From an uncultured Oscillibacter sp. (GTDB taxonomy: Bacteria > Bacillota > Clostridia > Oscillospirales > Oscillospiraceae): a stretch of DNA of 6,597 nt. Where the stretch lies: NCBI GenBank assembly GCA_910587875.1, contig CAJUOD010000142.1:1-6597 (forward strand). Direction: 5' to 3'. Below are positions 5,699 through 6,597 of the stretch, piece after piece (position 1 is the first letter of the stretch; each line of letters opens with the position of its first letter). The notes beneath the pieces are model-generated. The model was given only the letters and a program-made list of their open reading frames with translations, did not search any database and was not told the origin of the DNA. The translations under genes and the position numbers were made by a program.

Positions 5699-5728
5699 CT
5701 GGACGGAGTTGTACACAACTCCGGACAG
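5699..5728. repeat. 30-bp imperfect palindrome, copy 2, after the recombinase gene
   Basis: CTGGACGGAGTTG, centre TACA, then CAACTCCGGACAG. The right arm is identical to that of the copy at 5585-5614. The left arm has two mismatches (GA for TC). The copies are in the same orientation, 114 bp centre to centre. This copy starts 5 bp beyond the recombinase stop codon. On the plus strand it is followed by TCTTTTT, on the minus strand by no T-run. Confidence 0.8.
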
Positions 5729-5733
5729 TCTTT

Positions 5734-6348
5734 TTATATACGCCCAGCAGCTGTTTCCGCCCGTAAGGCGGCGTCATAAAAGGTGGATTTGGGCATTCCA
5801 CAGGCGTCCGCAGCTTCCCGCAGCGTCATTCGCCTTGCCCTCCACGCCTGATGAAAGGCCGCAAAATCCTTCGGCGGAGCCTGGGCCTCCGGTCCAAAAT
5901 GGACGCCTCTGGCCTTTGCCGCCGCAATGCCCTCCGCCTGACGCTGGCGGATGTTTTCCCGCTCTGTCTGCGCCACATAGCTGAGAAGCTGGAGAACAAT
6001 GTCTGAAATCAAGGTCCCTGTCAAGTCCCGGCTCTGCCGGGTATCCAGCAGGGGCATGTCCAGCACCACAATGGCGGCTTCGCGCTTTTTAGTGATAAAA
6101 GACCACTGGTCCAGAATTTCTGTGTAGTTGCGCCCAAGACGGTCGATGCTCTTGACCACCAGTACGTCCTCTGGCTGAAGAGCCCGCACCAGCCGCCGGT
6201 ATCGCGGCCTGTTGAAGTCCTTTCCGGACAGCTTTTCCACCACGATGTTTTTCTCGTGAATGCCAAAGTCCCTCATGGCTGCCAGCTGGCGCGCCTCATT
6301 CTGCTCCTGGGTGGAAACCCGGACATATCCATAGATTGTCTCTTCCAC
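5734..6348 (-). CDS. Small serine recombinase of the resolvase/invertase family, 204 aa
   Basis: Such enzymes cut and rejoin DNA at short palindromic sites through a serine-DNA link, causing inversion, resolution or integration. The N-terminus reads YGYVRVSTQEQN with nucleophile Ser12 and Arg10. The active-site IDRLGRN supplies Asp69, Arg70 and Arg73. A long helix (about 112-148) is followed by a C-terminal helix-turn-helix (172-196, MTLREAADACGMPKSTFYDAAL). Its length is normal for resolvases and DNA invertases, and all key residues are present. GTG at 6346-6348 is chosen because AAGGAGG lies 7 nt upstream and the domain begins there; a longer frame reaching 6444 adds residues unlike the family. 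The domain order (catalytic first, HTH last) differs from the IS607 TnpA recombinases that pair with tnpB. It lies between an integrase remnant and two 30-bp palindromes, so it may belong to a mobile element or switch nearby DNA. Confidence 0.92.
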   Translation of the reverse strand: MEETIYGYVRVSTQEQNEARQLAAMRDFGIHEKNIVVEKLSGKDFNRPRYRRLVRALQPEDVLVVKSIDRLGRNYTEILDQWSFITKKREAAIVVLDMPLLDTRQSRDLTGTLISDIVLQLLSYVAQTERENIRQRQAEGIAAAKARGVHFGPEAQAPPKDFAAFHQAWRARRMTLREAADACGMPKSTFYDAALRAETAAGRI

Positions 6349-6446
6349 GCCTATCCCTCCTTGTACAAAATAATGGTCATATTTTAGCAAAAAAGGAAAG
6401 TCTCGCATATGGATATCCCTTTTAGAGGCACCATGAGTTCCCATAA

Positions 6447-6463
6447 TTTGAAATCATTTCAAA
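6447..6463. repeat. 17-bp palindrome at the integrase break point
   Basis: TTTGAAAT-C-ATTTCAAA is a perfect 8-bp inverted repeat around a single base. It overlaps the stop codon that ends the integrase stump. It could be an operator for the recombinase gene, about 100 bp downstream, or a recombination scar or half-site. Confidence 0.65.
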
Positions 6464-6597
6464 GGAAATAAAAGCGACCGCTCCCGTGATAGGGATTCAG
6501 CCGCTTTGTGACGGAGATCGTTTTGGATTCTGCATCCAAATCTGTCCAGAGCAGGGCCAGCAGTTCTCCCCTCCTGAGGCCAGTGGTCAGCTCCAGA
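6459..6597 (-). pseudogene. Truncated tyrosine recombinase (phage-type integrase), 3' stump
   Basis: Reading from 6596 on the minus strand gives 45 codons with no start in the window and a TGA at 6459-6461. The stretch LTTGLRRGELLALLWTDLD is the conserved integrase block containing the first catalytic Arg (usual pattern TGLRRGELLALxWxDxD), followed by strand residues KTISVTKRLNP. A working enzyme continues for over 100 residues with HxxR, His/Trp and the Tyr nucleophile; here the frame ends after NPYHGSGRFYFL. The gene is therefore cut, perhaps by deletion or insertion at the adjacent palindrome. It marks an old integrative element next to the recombinase and tldR. The upstream part is outside the window, so whether the 5' end is intact is unknown. 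Confidence 0.8.

Noticed and set aside
5699..5735. Copy-2 palindrome as terminator of the recombinase gene
   Set aside because: The T-run follows it only on the plus strand; on the gene's own strand no U-tract follows the stem.
4387..6348. Serine recombinase plus TnpB homologue as an IS607 transposon
   Set aside because: IS607 TnpA has its DNA-binding domain first and catalytic domain second; this recombinase has the reverse order. The TnpB-like protein is also nuclease-dead and separated by 195 bp with palindromes.
6349..6444. Longer recombinase start near 6444
   Set aside because: The extra residues do not resemble the family, and the GTG at 6348 has an AAGGAGG at ideal spacing directly before the conserved N-terminus.
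1..6597. CRISPR array, tRNA or rRNA gene
   Set aside because: No regularly spaced direct repeats, no tRNA cloverleaf and no rRNA-like sequence were found on reading either strand.

Overview
The window reads as a high-GC member of the Clostridia, most likely a motile gut Oscillospiraceae (Oscillibacter/Flavonifractor-like). This is inferred from GC-rich codons, strong AGGAGG-type ribosome sites, a Firmicutes-type flagellin and a csrA gene next to flagellin. Every gene I can support lies on the minus strand, so the region is transcribed from right to left. No gene-free stretch exceeds 300 bases.

From upstream (right) to downstream (left) the layout is as follows. (1) The edge holds the 3' stump of a tyrosine integrase (6459-6597), cut off before its catalytic His/Arg/Tyr residues and ending on a 17-bp palindrome. 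(2) A complete small serine recombinase follows (5734-6348, GTG start). (3) A short AT-rich spacer carries two related 30-bp palindromes (5585-5614 and 5699-5728). (4) Next is a 383-aa TnpB homologue (4387-5538) in which all three RuvC catalytic acids are replaced (Lys193, Arg277, Glu359) while the zinc ribbon and the N-terminal RNA/DNA-binding part remain. This is the signature of the TldR proteins, nuclease-dead TnpB relatives that act as RNA-guided repressors. (5) A 227-bp structured segment follows it, in the place where TnpB/TldR guide RNAs are made. (6) Then comes csrA (3788-4159), with a full CsrA domain and an unusual 73-residue tail. (7) A 167-bp structured leader precedes (8) a 682-aa flagellin (1572-3620). 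(9) After a terminator-like hairpin lies the 5' part of a sulfotransferase-like gene (1-1477), a candidate flagellin modifier.

The genes fit together as a flagellin-control cassette. A guide-RNA-directed DNA-binding protein would act on transcription and CsrA on translation. The flagellin leader contains a hairpin displaying GGA (GGGACA-GGA-TGTCCC), very close to the CsrA binding consensus, and its Shine-Dalgarno sits in the loop of a second perfect hairpin that ends at the start codon. This resembles the two-site CsrA control of hag in Bacillus subtilis. The csrA Shine-Dalgarno is itself in a hairpin loop with GGA, which suggests autoregulation. The flanking recombinases suggest that the cassette, or part of it, arrived by or sits beside a mobile element. 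The guide sequence and its target could not be settled from this window.
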